64,000 nucleotides of DNA from Neelides folsomi (GCA_034687125.1 JAQGBZ010000220.1:1-64000), one strand, 5' to 3'; shown: positions 10,740-24,806, numbered from the stretch's first letter. Notes: generated by a model not told the origin, from the sequence alone. Made by a program: numbers and translations.

Positions 10740-13700
10740 TTAAAGAGCGAATGATTTGAGAATCCACATGAGAAGAGCCGAAAGCCCACCAGAGACAGGA
10801 ACCGTCACGACCCATGCGAAAATGATATTTCGGAACAATTTCCAATCCACGCCGGTTCCTCCGCTTGATCGAATCCAACCCACTGACACAACTGATCCAA
10901 CTTTACAATGAGTTGTGCTGATTGGAATCCCGATTTTCGATGCCACCAGGACAGTCATTGCTGCTCCAATCTCGATAGTAAATCCGCTGGAAATTTAAAA
11001 ATATTTTAATTAAATAAATTCATTTAATATTTAAATTAAATAAATTCATTTAATATTTAAATTAAATAAATTCATTTAATATTTTAATTAAATAAATTCA
11101 TTTAATATTTAAATTAAAGTTAATTTTGTAGGCTTGTAATTTTACCTTGATGGAGTTATTTTAGTGAGATCTTCGCCCATCGTTTTAATTACTCTTCTAC
11201 CCCAAATCCACAAACCGAGAGAAATTCCAACACCGCCGTACACCAAGAGATAAATAGGAGTCGAGGATTTATCTTCAATTTCTCCCTTTTGGAAAACCAT
11301 CCACAAAGCGATCAAAGGTCCAATGGCATTGCTGAATAAACCCAATCATTATTTTAATTATAAGTATTCTTATTCTCATTAAATTATAATTAAAAGGATA
11401 AATATAATACTTGACGAGTTTTAGAATTTTACTATTAATTGCTTTTTTAATTCCATTTTTGTTGTTCAATTTACCTCACATCATTTCCTCCATGAGCGAA
11501 GGAACCAAAAGCAGCGGTCATAATTTGGAGAAATGAGAATAATTTCCCAACTCCATTTTTATCTTCATCGTCGGCTTGTGAAGGTGACAACGGAGATTCT
11601 TGAAGATTGTGAGGTGGAGCTTCTGGGTCGGAATGATTCCTGCCTTTGATGAGAGGAACGCCGCTTCCGTTCGGAGTTAAACCTTCCATTGGAACAATTT
11701 CCAATTTTTTATCCTCAACGACATTATGATTCGGTTCGCCCACAAATTCAAGGTTCGACTTGGTGTATCCATTCGAGTTATAGCCATTGGCCAATAAACC
11801 ACCACCATTGGATTTTTCCGCAATAAGTGATCCACTCATGGGAGTCTGTTCTTGGCTCGATCCTAAAAAACATTTTGATCAATCAATTTAAATATACTCA
11901 ACATTGTTATTCCATCCAGACAAGGAAGTGAGCAAATATAAACAACAACAACACATTCAATGCATTTAACAAGACGAAGAAAGTCAAGGTCCTTTCTAAT
12001 TACGAGAGTACTTTTATTGCATATGAAGACCTCGTCATCAATTCAAAGCGTCATTGACTCAAAATTTGTAAATAAATATCAAACTTGGATGTAAACATTA
12101 AAACAAACAAATGGAGAACAAAGGGTAAAAAACGGATCAAACGCGGTTCAAAACAAATTTGTAGAAACAATCCGGAGGGGCTTTGAGGGAAAAAAACAAA
12201 CAAAAATAAAACAAAGAATATTTAAATAGGATGTGATTTCAAACCTGGTGTTCCATTTCCTATCACAAATACGAGGAGGTCATCGCCGTTTCCACTTTTC
12301 TTCCCCAAATTTTCCTTACTAATATCTCCTGTTCCATTCCACAATCATACGAATTTTATTCCTCATTTTCACTCCTTTTACCTTTCCCTTCGTCTCCAAA
12401 AATAAAAGAAATTGATAATTGGTATTTTTCCTTACCGTGGATGCTTTTCCGGAGCCGCGGAACAAAGATGAAATAAACCATAATGGAGACGAAAACTCCA
12501 CAAATCAGAGAAACGATCGAGCCAAATAAAGGCTCTGTCCATGAAGGAAGGTCGTCATGTTTGATTCTCAAGACTGAATAAAAAGATTAATAAAGATTAA
12601 TTAAGTTTGATACGAAATTATGTAATGTTATAATCTTATTATATTATGTAATTCCTATTAATAAACTATTTAAATAAACGATTTTATGGATTAAATAATT
12701 CAAGTTTAAATTAATCAATTTTCTTACTATCAGGTCCGTCGAGTAAAATGGAGATGACGTTGATGAATATGGTGACACCATAAAAGATTGGTAGGGAGGA
12801 AAGACCCGGCTCAATGGGATCCCTCTTGTTCAATATAAATTTCCGAATCAGCATGAACAAACAGGCAGATACAAGGCCAGACAATACAGGTGACACAAAC
12901 CACGATCCAACTGGAAAATCCCAACATTTTTCATAACAAACATTACTTTCAATAATATTTGATCATTTACCTTTTCAATGTCAATACAAATAAATAAAAG
13001 ATAAATAACATGTTTTTGTCAATAAATACCAATTTGGCCGAGTTTTAACCAGTTGATCCCATCAAATCCTCTTGCGACGAGCGAAAAGCCCAAAACGGCC
13101 CCAACAATGCTGTGAGTTCCAGAAATCGGCATTTTGAGAAACGTCGCCGCAATGAGCCAAATCGCACTTCCCCCTGTAATTCCAAAACATTTTATTTATT
13201 TCTCAGAATTTTATGCGTCTCCAAATCTTCAGCAAGACAAATGACCACATGTGTTGATTATATCAGATCATATAAGATAGGATAGGATCATATAAAGGAT
13301 AATAAATGCAAATAGGAACTTGCTATCTGTATACGAAGAACATAGTCCGCTTACTCTATGATACTTTAAAGGTAGATATTATCGCAGAGATTGCAAAATT
13401 ATATATTCGCACTTGTTCACATGTATGTAAATATGAATTATACAACGAATGTGCTGTAATCTTAATAGGAAAAGGAGTTTAAAATCCTAAATCTTTACAA
13501 CATCAATCACGTAGATTTTATAAGTCATGACACTTTAAAGGGATGTATAGAAAATAGGATTTCTGGAAATGAAACTACGCTGCGGCCTATTTTGCAAAAT
13601 TTGAACTCAAAGGAAATCATTTTGGACAATTTTCAACACATGTGGTGGCGAGGGAGAAGAGCAGTGAGAATTTTTTTACCAAGAGCCGCCAAGTTCCCAA

Positions 13701-14900
13701 GCATGTATTCTTCAGGTGTATCCTTATACTCCGATGTGGAAATGATTCCTTTCCGTATCGTGTCCGACACTTTGTAACCTATTAAACGTCAATAAATAAC
13801 CCACATTAATCCTCCATCCTCATTTCAATCCGCGACGTTCCGAGTCTTTTAATCAAAGCCACACGCAAAAAGTTTATCAACTTTTAATCAAAAATATTTT
13901 TTACATAAAAATAACTTAATATTTAATAAGGTCATCAAATATTGAATCGGCACATGTCATACATTTATATAAATAAACATCAAAAGATTGTATAATATAC
14001 ATAATAATATTGCCCTCATGAATTATTATAATGAAAAGCATTACAGTGATTTTTGGATGTAAATCATAATTGAAAACCTCGGCTTTGAAACTTGAAGGTT
14101 CTCTAGAGGTAAAATTGGGATGATTCTATTTAAACTTTCTTATTGGCCTCATTAAAGAAATTTCCTCCATTTTGGAGTTGGTTGAAAAGCAGAAGGAACG
14201 TTGGTTGTGTATATTTATATAGAACGCCTAACGGTTTGTTTGCATGCGTCTGAAGGGTAAATTTTTTCCGGTTTCTCCGCATTTTGAGTTAAATACAGAA
14301 ATTGTTAGGTCGAGGGAGCATAAAGAAAATGAACCTAAAAGAACGGAGCCCGAAATCTCAAAAATCGTCGCGAGGATGCAGGCGGTCTTCAATGTTAAAA
14401 CTCTTGATCCGACTGAAGTTCCAAAAGAGTTGGCCACATCATTCGCCCCAATTCCAAAAGCGAGGATGAAAGAGACGACGAATCCAACCACCACGATCCA
14501 AGTCCATTCCATGTTTTCGAAAACCATCTTGAGCAAATGTCCCTTACTTTTTAATTAATCTATCAGTAGTTCAACGACCAGGTAGATTTGATTGTCTAAG
14601 AAGCTTCGACGCTCGTCGAAATCTATTGGAAAAGACAAAGAACAAAATGAGAAAATTACCAATCGTGACGGCGCCGAGGAGCTCAAAGATCGTAGCCACA
14701 ATGCAGGCATTTCTGAGTGTTATGACTTTTGCCCCAACGGAGGTAGCAAAGGAATTGGCTACATCATTCGCTCCAATGCCAAAAGAAAGGAAGAAGGCGA
14801 CGACGAACCCAAGAATCAATGCCCATAAGAATGGTTGTCCTAATCCACTACTTTCCAACGTAGTAGAAACAAACTCTGTGGCTGAACTTAAAATTTCCAT
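10740..14900 (-). CDS. Sodium-dependent phosphate transporter, PiT/SLC20 family
   Basis: Plasma-membrane Na+/phosphate symporter. Exons, high to low: 14900-14660 (first exon A) or 14527-14335 (alternative first exon B), then 13778-13680, 13173-13030, 12910-12728, 12573-12436, 12328-12245 (84-nt possible cassette exon, weaker acceptor), 11862-11475, 11331-11146, 10986-10740. With exon A the protein is 569 residues, with B 553; both are normal for the family (about 550-680). Both family repeats are seen: GANDVANSF (residues 43-51 in form A) with [15 protein letters not shown], and HGGNDVSNAIGP with [16 protein letters not shown] near the C-terminus. The large cytoplasmic loop lies in exon 11862-11475 (polar, Asn/Gly/Pro-rich) between hydrophobic segments. 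Multiple transmembrane helices are evident. The two first exons both end in phase 1, so each can splice to the common exon at 13778. Confidence 0.93.
11001..11118. repeat. Four-copy tandem repeat of about 26-27 bp in a PiT intron
   Basis: The unit, with core TTAAATTAAATAAATTCATT, recurs about four times with almost no divergence in the intron between exons 11331-11146 and 10986-10740. It contains only A/T plus one C per unit. A simple AT-rich minisatellite with no coding role. Confidence 0.85.
14335..14527 (-). CDS. Alternative first coding exon B of the PiT transporter
   Basis: It encodes 64 residues starting [10 protein letters not shown] at ATG 14527, in a good translation context (caagATGg), and contains [20 protein letters not shown]. 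By eye it is about two-thirds identical to exon A (14900-14660) over the membrane helix and the GANDVANSF signature. The donor is g|GTTCAT, weaker than the g|GTAATT of exon A. The same phase as A lets it join the exon at 13778. It cannot be included after exon A because the frame would break. Probably the result of tandem exon duplication with a second promoter or mutually exclusive use. Confidence 0.8.
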
Positions 14901-17759
14901 TTTAAATGTGGGCAACTATTAAACTTAAAATTAAGAATTAAAAGATCTCCTCAATAAAATTCCCACAACTTGTGGTTTGAAAAAATGCCAGACACTCGTC
15001 GTTCACTATAATGAGAGGAGCGAATGAAACTGAGAGTGCGGGCGAAGGAGCTCTTTATAAATCCGCTTGAGATGCGCACAGGGGATGAGAGATAAGAAGG
15101 AGCAATTGGACATATGATGATCAGATTCAATCTAACTGTCAATGATCCAAGTTTATCAATCGACCACACACACTCACCTACAAACTACGCACCCAATGGA
15201 AACACATTTATTAACTAAATGTCATATTAAAAGTTAAAGCCTTTTGGTTCCATTGTGGTATATTAATTATAAGTTCTGGCATTTATTATTGCCATTTATT
15301 GAATAATATATTGTGGAAACTTTTATCATTTTTCCAATTGGTAAAATACACAAGAGGTTTAGGACGTAGTTGTTAATCTTGTTAACAGTGACATTGTGTG
15401 TGAGCATAAGCTATAATTACAATGATTTTTTTATCACACTTTCAATTCAATGTTAATTCATTTTATATTAATTATTGGGTAAACCTTCCCTACTGCATTT
15501 GTAAGTCAGTGTGGAACGAAAGGCTACAGAAGCTGTTTGGAAAAACACGACGTATCACTCGCTCAATTACTTTATTGACACCAGAAATAAAAAATGGAAT
15601 GTTTACTCGATGAAGATGACCTTTGTGTGACTGACTTCGTTCCAATATTTTATGATCATTTAAACAACACTTCATTTCTCAACCTTTGAGTTTTATAAAC
15701 CAGAGCTCTCTTTTTCTTTTTAAATCGTTAACTTGTAATGGATTGGATTTTTAAGAATTTTTGGAAAATTTCATTTCCGAGTCGAATCGAGTTCATTTTC
15801 TATTTGTTTAAATGAATAATATCTCAACTATTTCTATTTTTACTTTCAAAGGTAACAAGGCTGAACTCTTGATAACATTTAGCATTAAATATTATATGCA
15901 AAAATGAGAAATGACATTTCAATCATATCGGATTCATGTTTGATCCATTCCATTAATTCAACAACTACGCCTAAATTGGTGCAGAATCCAATTTGAGCCT
16001 TCTTTGAAGTATCTAAATAAATATTATGGATTCGGTGAATTGGGCTCTAGAATTAAATGAGATTTACGGAGAACTAATTTCAAATCTCTTTAATTCAATG
16101 GAGTTAGTCTGGCGTATGACAAGTTTGTGGAAATCAACAAATTGATGTTTTATGCATTTAAATTACATGGCCCTAACATGCCCTACAAATGTGGCAAATT
16201 GCATTAGGAATGAAACTAACTAAAGTAGTATTTATGATTAACTCTATAATACCTATATATACTCTAATCGTATTAAATATTTATATAATAAATAGATTAG
16301 TAAACCGTTTATTCCATATTTATTTATGTCCAATGTACATATTTGTACTTCTTCGTATATTTATTCCTCATATCCTGAGTGTGAGATGAAATGGAGAGAG
16401 TTGGTATTTCCTATCCTATGATCCCATGTAATTACTTTAAGTACAAGTTTAAGTGCCACTATAAGTGTAAGTACTGATAGAAATAAACACATGTATGGAT
16501 GTACTTTACATAAGGCGATAACAATGAACGGTTTAATCCCCAATTACTCTTATTCAAAGTAAACAAAATGAAGTTGTTAATAAGTATGAAATAGGAATAT
16601 TCATCATTATCATATTCACTATTTGACATTATTGAGAGCTCCCTGACTTAGCATGGAAGATAAAATGGGAAACTTGAAGTTCATTCTCAATGAAAGAAAA
16701 AGAACCAGAGACTGGTGATAATAAATATTACATACTTAAAGTTTAGATATATCCAAATACACATACTATTTTTACGAGACACAATGTGACAATTTGACAA
16801 ACAGATTCATCAAAAAGTCTCAAATGTGATTTGTTAATCCTCCACTTAACATTTTACAGATGATGAAACCCTTTTTTGCTAAAAAAAATGTTGTCATAAT
16901 TCAATTAAATAGTTGAAATTGAATCGTATGAGCATTTTGGCAAACCCAGTTAAAATTATCTTTTTATGATTATAGGAAAATGCATGTAAACATTTTATGT
17001 AAAACTAATTGTCCGACTTTGTGGCACTTCTATTAAATAAATAAGCTCATAAGGATATATCCTCTGAAATGGAATGAATGAATTATAGTGAGAGGAAACG
17101 GAAATAAGAACGATTGTAAAGCATGGAAAATTACATTCTATTAAGTAATTCTTTGAATTATGGAAGAGGCCGATGACGCTTTACTTCCAAATATTCACAC
17201 AAAAATGTGTACTTATTGTATAAGAACAATTAATTTAAATCTTGTCAAATCAATAAAAATACATAATTTGTATGTTCATGACTCAAATGTTTTTTATTTA
17301 TGATGAAAATATTTAATTGGATTTTAACCTTTGAGCTCCCCGCAAATATTTTTTATTTACAACTACAATGTCGGTCTAATATCTATAAACTACAAATGTG
17401 TGATGAGTTGATGAGTAATGAAAGACAACCCACCACTTGAACCATCAGTAAAAAATATAAAAAAACACGTGCCATCCAAATACATTATGAATGAGATTGG
17501 GGTTTGTGTGTAATTTACATATCTACATTATAAGTGCTTGTGCAATGCCACTTCTACTAAATACTTCTAATCAATTGTGTAATTTTAAGTGAAAAAATGT
17601 TCAATTCCAGATTTCCCATATTAACCGTCTTCGCCATTTGCTCTATGATTGTAAAAGTATGATAAGAAAAGGAAACTTTCGTCTTACCTGTTACGAGAAG
17701 GTTGGGGAAAGAAAGCGAAGAAAGTGAAATTAATAAATAAAAAAGTTTTAAGTCTTTGG
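14901..17759. other. Upstream region of the PiT gene, otherwise empty
   Basis: The first 250 bases (14901-15150) are probably the PiT leader and promoter: moderate GC content and no frame conserved through the stop codons. Beyond that the sequence is AT-rich with scattered stop codons in all frames. I saw no RNA gene, transposon or coding exon. Confidence 0.5.
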
Positions 17760-19190
17760 CTATAAGGTCTCCTGGAACTCAACTTCTTGAGAAGTCGATT
17801 GGGAGTTGGTCGAGGACAACAACGACCGGCGAGTTCGTCTCCGACTCCGAATCCTTTTATTCACAATTGTCACTCCAAACTGGGCTGTAGCGAATACCTC
17901 CATCTGGAAATCAAAACCAAAACATTTGCAAAATTATGAAATTTAGAAACATATTGTAATTAATTTTTATTTTTAAGTAAATTGAGGGATAAAAAGACAT
18001 TATTTTCCCCAAAATGATGCTAAATCCTATAGCCCAATATAATGAGGATTGCAATAAAAGAAATCAAAAATTGTCATTAAGGATCAGACGGATCAGGATA
18101 CAGAAGCCTTTATCGCTTAATTACTTATGTATGAATTTCTTCTTGTCTTACATAAACGTTATCTTGAGACTCGTAATGCATATTGTTATTGCATATTATA
18201 TTTTAGTAAATGTATGATGCAGTTGTTGGAAGGAAATTCAATTTTATATAACGACCCACAAGACTCAAACGTGTCCAATTGTGTAAAGAAATCCATATGA
18301 ATGTTGGCATTGAATGTTTAAATAGTTCATAAGGAAGAAAATAATTAGAGTTGAAATAGAATGTGAAGAATCCACATCTCTTCCCATTAATTCATGTTCA
18401 ATCTCAAGTTGAATTAATGAGAAATTTGAATTTGATCTTCCCCAGAACTCAATCCGCCCAAATCTAATTAAATGACATCTTCCACCTGTTGCCTCCGACA
18501 GAGTCATAAAAACCGAAACGCGTTCTGGACCATATATAAAAACTATTAAAATAATCATTCCGGGTGAGGTCATAGAATGGAGGTGTTCTATGTCGGTGTG
18601 TGTTGGGCCATAAGGAGGCGAATGCCAAGCTGTAAATGTAACGAGGACACGGCGGATCCTCCTGAAAACCTCATTTCCATCTCGCGAAAATCCTCAAACA
18701 CACCGGCTCAAATCTCCTTTCACTCTCCCTACACTTTCTCTATTAAACCTTCATTTCAATCCTCTTAATGTTAGGTCTTTAACAGTAGATTGAAATGAAG
18801 TCTTTTATGAAATAAAATTACCAAATCAATAATTACCAAAAATGCCAATTAAATTAATGATAATTTATTTAATTTAATTTTTTACTTAAATGATAAATAG
18901 TTGGATTGGAATTTAAGTAGCTTGCAAATATATTTTAATTAAAATGTAGGGGATTGTGCTAACCTCCGAGAGAAAGAAGTTCGAGACACATGTAATAATG
19001 GAAGAGTTGAATGGGTTTACTTGAGTTGTCACTCGAAGTAATGTGAAGACGGCGAGTGAACTGGAAGGACTGGAAGGGTCGGGAGAAGAACATGGCGTTC
19101 TTATTCCTCCTCGGCCCACGCGTAGAATTACAGACAATCCTATTTCCGTCCCACAAGGCTCCCGTGCCAAAAACACGCCAACACTCACCC
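17760..19190 (-). CDS. Candidate exon cluster of an unrecognised minus-strand gene
   Basis: Three splice-flanked open islands stand out from AT-rich surroundings: about 19182-18964, 18661-18486 and 17903-17760. The middle island follows a good acceptor (ttttcag) and ends at GTGGAAG; one frame reads EDPPCPRYIYSLAFASLWPN. The first has an open frame containing WDGNRIVCNSTRG and SSDNSSKPIQLFHYYMCLEL, ending at donor GTTAGC. The last follows acceptor tttccag; one frame opens MEVFATAQFGVTIVNKRIRS and stops at 17760. More than one phase combination joins them, so I cannot fix the reading frame or name a family. They could be exons of a separate secreted or membrane protein, or upstream exons of the phosphatase gene, which lies on the same strand. 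The exon edges carry more confidence than any protein. Confidence 0.35.
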
Positions 19191-22100
19191 TACACGTGGA
19201 CAACTCTCTTCTAATTACCCTCACTTTCAAAATTTAAAACATCCACCTTAAAACAACAACTTTCAATTCCAAAACCAAGATTGATAAAAAAAATCTTATG
19301 GAGTTTAATTATCTTGAAGATGATCAGAATATAAAACATTGATTTGAAATTACTCTACATACATACATAGTGTATCTGTACTTATAGATTTAAGGAGCTT
19401 GGTGGTCCGTTAAAACCAAGCAATGTATTTAACAAAAATAACATACCTAATTGATTAAAAAAATTAGTAAACATCTCGTGTTAGATCTTAACTAAATTAT
19501 AATATTTAAGAAATTTTCCATCCCTGTTTACGTAGGTCATGACGAGCCTTCCTGTTCAAAGTGTATGTAAGTTAATGTACGTACTAATTTAAGTAGCGTC
19601 TTGTGCTTGAGCAGATGAAACTATGTACTTGAATAAATACAGGAATCCCAAACTCTGTATACATACTTAAGTATACTAGTCACGAGTACAGAAGTAAATG
19701 AAAAGATAATGATAAACCTCAAAGTGCAAATTTTCGTTATTGTTTCACATCACACACACATATTCATAAATACATAGAGTACATACAATGTGAATGTAAA
19801 CCATACATGATTTTAAGTCTTGGATTTTTTTCCGATTACTATTCAGTACTTTAGAACTCTTACCATACTCGATATCTACTTTATTATAACTTGTTCAATA
19901 AGAGCCGATTTTTTCAAAAGATTTTATTGAGACTAACTCAGCAGCATCATGAAATGGATTTCTCAGACATTCAAAACTCAAATTTCAAATATCACTTTAC
20001 AATAATAGAACATGACGTTATTCCAAATAGAGTTATTGCAAATAACAATGCATTTGTAAAAATCTTTTAAGTATAGTAGGTAGAATTATATTGAAAGATA
20101 TACATGAATATAATTCAATAATACATCTTAAATGTATTGTCTAGCCTAGATATTGTCGATATTAGCTTGAGTTCATCTCTATTCTTCCATTCTTTTATTA
20201 CTCATTTCAAGTTCTCGGAAGAAGGCCGACGCTGCTTAATTTTTCATCACTCACTCTTAATGTTTGTGTATAGAAAAAAGTAAATCATCTGACTCGCCAG
20301 TTCCTCCATCAATTTCCCATTGAGATAAGAAAATCCCTTGCTGATCATCAAGTCATGAACTATCAAATTATATTTCACACATTCACACATATAATGACAC
20401 CTTATCCTGTCAATTTTAGCAAGACTTGTTTGCTTATAAGTCAATTCCGCAAATGTTTATCCATGCTCATTAAGCGCATTAAAATAGAATTATTGAATCA
20501 GTAATTTGTCTTCTTCAGCATTCGCGCACTTCTCTCTTCAAAGGCGGATTAACAAGTATCAATTTCAACACAGCTCAATTTTTAAAAAATTGAGAATGAT
20601 AAGATTAATCTTATTACTATAATTGATATTGAAATGTATTGGTTTTTGTTCTTCGTTTGTTAACATGGACTTTATTGTCCATAAACCTTAATTTATTTTT
20701 AAAAAACCAACAACGACAAAACTGACCGACCGCCAACCCCTATTAATAAAATAAAGATAAGACTGTCTTGATAGAGGAAAAATTAATTACTAATGAACTA
20801 ATGAGTAAATGTATATAGGTAGTGTTAAATTCTATACAGTAAATACAATAAGTAACTTGGAATGAATATCTGTAGTTCTTTTGAGTTTTTCAAAAAATTG
20901 TGCGTTGAGGAAAATAAGAAATAAATACACGACGGACCGGACGGAGAAATTGAATGCATTTAGATGAAGGAGAAATTGGGTAAAATTGGGTTAATGGGAT
21001 TCATTTTGATTCGGCTCATATAAAAGAAAAAGGCGTCGTCTGAAATTCTCTGTATGCACTATGACTCTATTAAATACTTCCGTCCCACCTGAATACTAAA
21101 ATCTCTTCAAAATCATACGATAAAATACTTGACTTGCTCTAATTTAAATTGATGACATCCCTTGGGTTAAATCGTATATTAACTTCACAAATATAAATTC
21201 ATATTGAAAGGAGCAGGTATTATTTAGAAGTCATTGAGAAGACATCCAGTAAAATATAAGGGTAGGAGACAGAGTGAATTCATTTTACACCCTATAAACT
21301 ACAGAGTTTAACGACTTTCAAAAAAGTCTCTACGGAACATGTGAGAGGAATTGATTGGGAATTTCTCGTAAATTCCGTCAAGTGATTTGATTCATTAAAG
21401 GGTTGGCTTCTCCTCCTCTCCTTCCAACGTGCTCCGCATTTTCCTTCACTTCCCCTTTGCAATTTATGAAACTATAAATAATGACTAATTACTTTCATGA
21501 CCTCCGAGTGAGTGGTTCGCAAAGTCGCCGATGATTTCAAAGAGATTAAAAATATATGTATACCAGACCGAACAGGACTCTGAGTCTCTGAGGTTTACTC
21601 CCATTAAATTAGTATGGGTCTGAGGAGAAATATTGAATTTACAGGCTCCTCAATTCACAGTTTTTGAGAGAGTCAAGGCGGCTTTCATTTACCAGATGAA
21701 AAAAAGTGTATATAATTCATCTTCATCTTATAACATATATTAATATAGGTAGGTATAGTACATACCTACTATATATTAATATATTTGGTAGTTAGCTCAG
21801 AAGCTCAAGATGTAGAAGATTTTTTTTGCTTCAATTCTCACGACCTCGCTGATGTTGCTCCTTCCACAATTTCACACTGACACACTTTCTCGTGTCCAAT
21901 CCCTCCTACCCGAATTTTCCCCAATTTAAAATTGCATGAGAAATAATATTGATTTCATGATCACCTTCAGTTTCTACCAAGCGGAGGAATGTTTTAAATT
22001 GGCATGTTAAATTACTTAACTTAAATAACTTTAACGAGTGTTCAACCTAATTAACTGCTCAGGAGCGAAATAAGAAAATTAAGGAGAGAAACGCCACAGC

Positions 22101-24742
22101 GGGAGATTTAGGAATGAAACAAAGGAATTGAACTTCCATTCTCTTATTTTCCATTCTTAAATTGAATGTGTTAAATTCGTCACCATCTTTTAACAAGAAG
22201 TGGTTGAGGAGAGAAAATATGAGGAGGCGGATGATTGGGGTGACAAGTTGAGGAAACTAATTGGAATCGACGTTGCTCGTGATCGTGAAGAGAAAATCTA
22301 CTCAATCAAAATCAATTGAGCGATTAAAAGACAGACCGACAAAGGAAAAGAAGATCACGGTTCCCTGTCTCACCTTATATTTAATATAAATCGCGTATTG
22401 GGCAGGTAAAGTGTAAAAAGAGAATCTGACCTTGACTCCCTCTTGATCTCCCTTCCGGTTCGATTTGCCTCTTCAGAAATAATTCTTCCACTGGCATGAG
22501 ATGAAGTTGAGGTTCGAATTAATGCTGGATTTCTCCAACTTTCACTCTCCCTTTGTCTCCTGATAATTTCTGATTTAACTGACGAGGACTGACGAGGACG
22601 AGAAGTCGAGGACGAGAGGTTTGGTTTATGTAGGTGAGGTTTGCCGGGCGAGCGCGAGAGTACGGGACGGGAGATGGTCGTATTCAGGCTGCGGCCTGCT
22701 TTCCTTCAATCGATATATCGACCTTACAAGTCCACATGCCCCAACAACCTCCCTCGTGTTATTCGTGTGTAGACTCCAATAATGGCATAGATTGAACCAA
22801 GGGCTTAAAGGAAAGCAAATAAGAAACATAAGCCAGACAATTGGTACGATTGGTCAAAAGAACGTTTAACAACGCCGCTGCATTTAAGATAATCAATGAC
22901 GAAACAAAACGATTTAGCTATAGCCGCTTTAGCCAACATCATATAATTTTAAATTATGATTGTGATAAAAGCAATTAGTAAATTACTTTTACTAAACAAA
23001 TTACAAATTACCAAAAATCCTTTTTCCGAATCTCAACCTACTCAACTTGAATTGTAAGGTGAAATGAGGGCATAGGAAACTTCGCATTACGGCCCAATCT
23101 TTCTCAACCCTGAAAGCTACGAGGAAATTGGCATAAAAAATCTTTTTAACTAATTTGATATCGAAAATTCTTCGTCTAAATATAAAGGAGTGACTCATTG
23201 AGGAATATATGACATGTTTTGAATAAGCTGGGCAAATGAATTGGCTCCTCATTGAGAGGGAAATGAAACCGGGCCGATGGCCGTGGGAGGAAATTTGACG
23301 GTTCCTGGCTACACTTCCTTTTCATTTCTTCCTCGAATCATCATTTTTTTCATGGAAGAGATCTCATAAAGATCAGTGCATAAGGGAGATGAGAGTAATC
23401 CCTATTTATAAAACATAAACATTATTTAATACACTCGGATCATAAACATGTTTCTCAAAATATTTTTTTGGCTTTTCCATATTAATTTTTTTATAAATTT
23501 GATATTTGGGTGAGGGTTGGAGTTAAATTAACTGTCATGTTCGCACATTCCACCGTGAGCTCAAGTGTGTCTGAAGAAATTCCTCTGATAAATCTCATCC
23601 CATCCATCATCATTTAAACCTCGTATAATAAACCATTGTTTACATCTCACACTCCGACTTTATCGTCAAATCTTAATTTTTTTCATCACCTGAAGAAGCT
23701 CAAATTACAGTAACTTGTAATACATTAATGAACTTTAATGTGATTATTTAATAACACACTGGCTCCAATAAGCTCATCATATTTTCATTAAGTTTTATCA
23801 TCCCAAGTATTATCTTTTTAATATACATGAGGTGATATTTAACAAACTGCTAATTGCATACACAATCATATAAAATCAACATGAATTTCGAATATATTTT
23901 AATAAATAACTCACATTAGTATAATTTACCAGATTTATAAATCTTGTAAACTACTCCCATTATCCCATATTAAAACCATAAAATTTTGACCATATAAACC
24001 CTAAACAATGTTACACCTCACCAGAAGGTGGTCGACCCATAAATCAAAATTTCAAGACATAATTTGACATTAATTCAACCAAAGTCATAAAATGTAATGA
24101 CTTTTGAGACTCATCTCGTACTTAATAACCTCCTCCTAAACTTCGAGCTTCCATAAGATTCACAATTACTGAACAACAGTTATTATACTTTATACGCAAA
24201 TTATCCACCAATATAATTAAATGCTTCCGCACGTGTCCGTCTTGCAAATGTCCACTTGCTCGTCTCACTTACTAATAAGACTAATAACCACTTACATCTA
24301 GATACTTGGAAATTGGAAATTAAAAGGTTCATGACGGTTGCATTATAAAATATAAATCGCCCCACATATTTCGATACCCATAAGGGAAAACGTATGTAAA
24401 TTGTTAAAATCACAAATTGAGGAATAATGAATGATGAGGGAAAGATGTAGGGCGTTATGATTCAAAGTCAGTGATTCCTTATATAAATTTATGATTTAAA
24501 ATAATTAAACTCCTCATAAAACTCTCAAATCTTCCTCATTGAAACATTTGCTATATAGTAGATTGGGGGTCGTAAAGTATTGGAGTAATTTAATGGTTCC
24601 ATTAAGGAGAAATTCATCTGTTTCTCTATATAAAGGATATGAGGTTGAATGTCGAAGACGTGATTTTCCTTCCTCCTTACGGACACAAATTTTTCATTTG
24701 CACAAACTTGCAAATGAGTTTCCCATCTTCCTATCTCTTCAG
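19191..24742. other. Gene-poor stretch
   Basis: Mostly AT-rich sequence without supported genes. An imperfect palindrome lies at about 21735-21784 (inverted TATATTAATATA and TAGGTAT-type arms). Positions 22550-22800 are locally GC-rich with direct GAGGAC/GACGAGG repeats (22583-22620) and may be a promoter or untranslated exon. No tRNA or rRNA signal was seen. Confidence 0.4.
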
Positions 24743-24806
24743 CACGTCTTTGACCAACGGCCAGTGGCCGCATACAAGAATCCCTACCTCGGTTGGACAA
24801 GAAGTC
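24743..24806 (+). CDS. Candidate internal exon, plus strand
   Basis: A 64-nt open segment sits between a strong pyrimidine-tract acceptor (ttcctatctcttcag) and a consensus donor (c|GTAAGT). One frame, with phase 0 start and phase 1 end, reads HVFDQRPVAAYKNPYLGWTR. A second frame is also open. GC content is well above the flanks. It joins in phase to the candidate exon at 25703. No family is recognised. It could belong to an unseen plus-strand gene or to 5' exons of the large secreted protein starting at 31524. Confidence 0.4.

Noticed and set aside
10985-11130. CRISPR-like repeat array
   Set aside because: The repeats are directly adjacent without unique spacers, lie in an animal intron and are pure AT minisatellite.
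18265-18573. Minus-strand frame starting MTSPGMIILI
   Set aside because: It overlaps the candidate exon 18661-18486 in another frame and runs into an AT-rich tail; it has no independent support.
22480-22830. Possible tRNA or coding gene in a locally GC-rich patch
   Set aside because: A GGTTCGAT-like box was checked but no matching A box or cloverleaf arms were found; the open frame on the minus strand has no motif.
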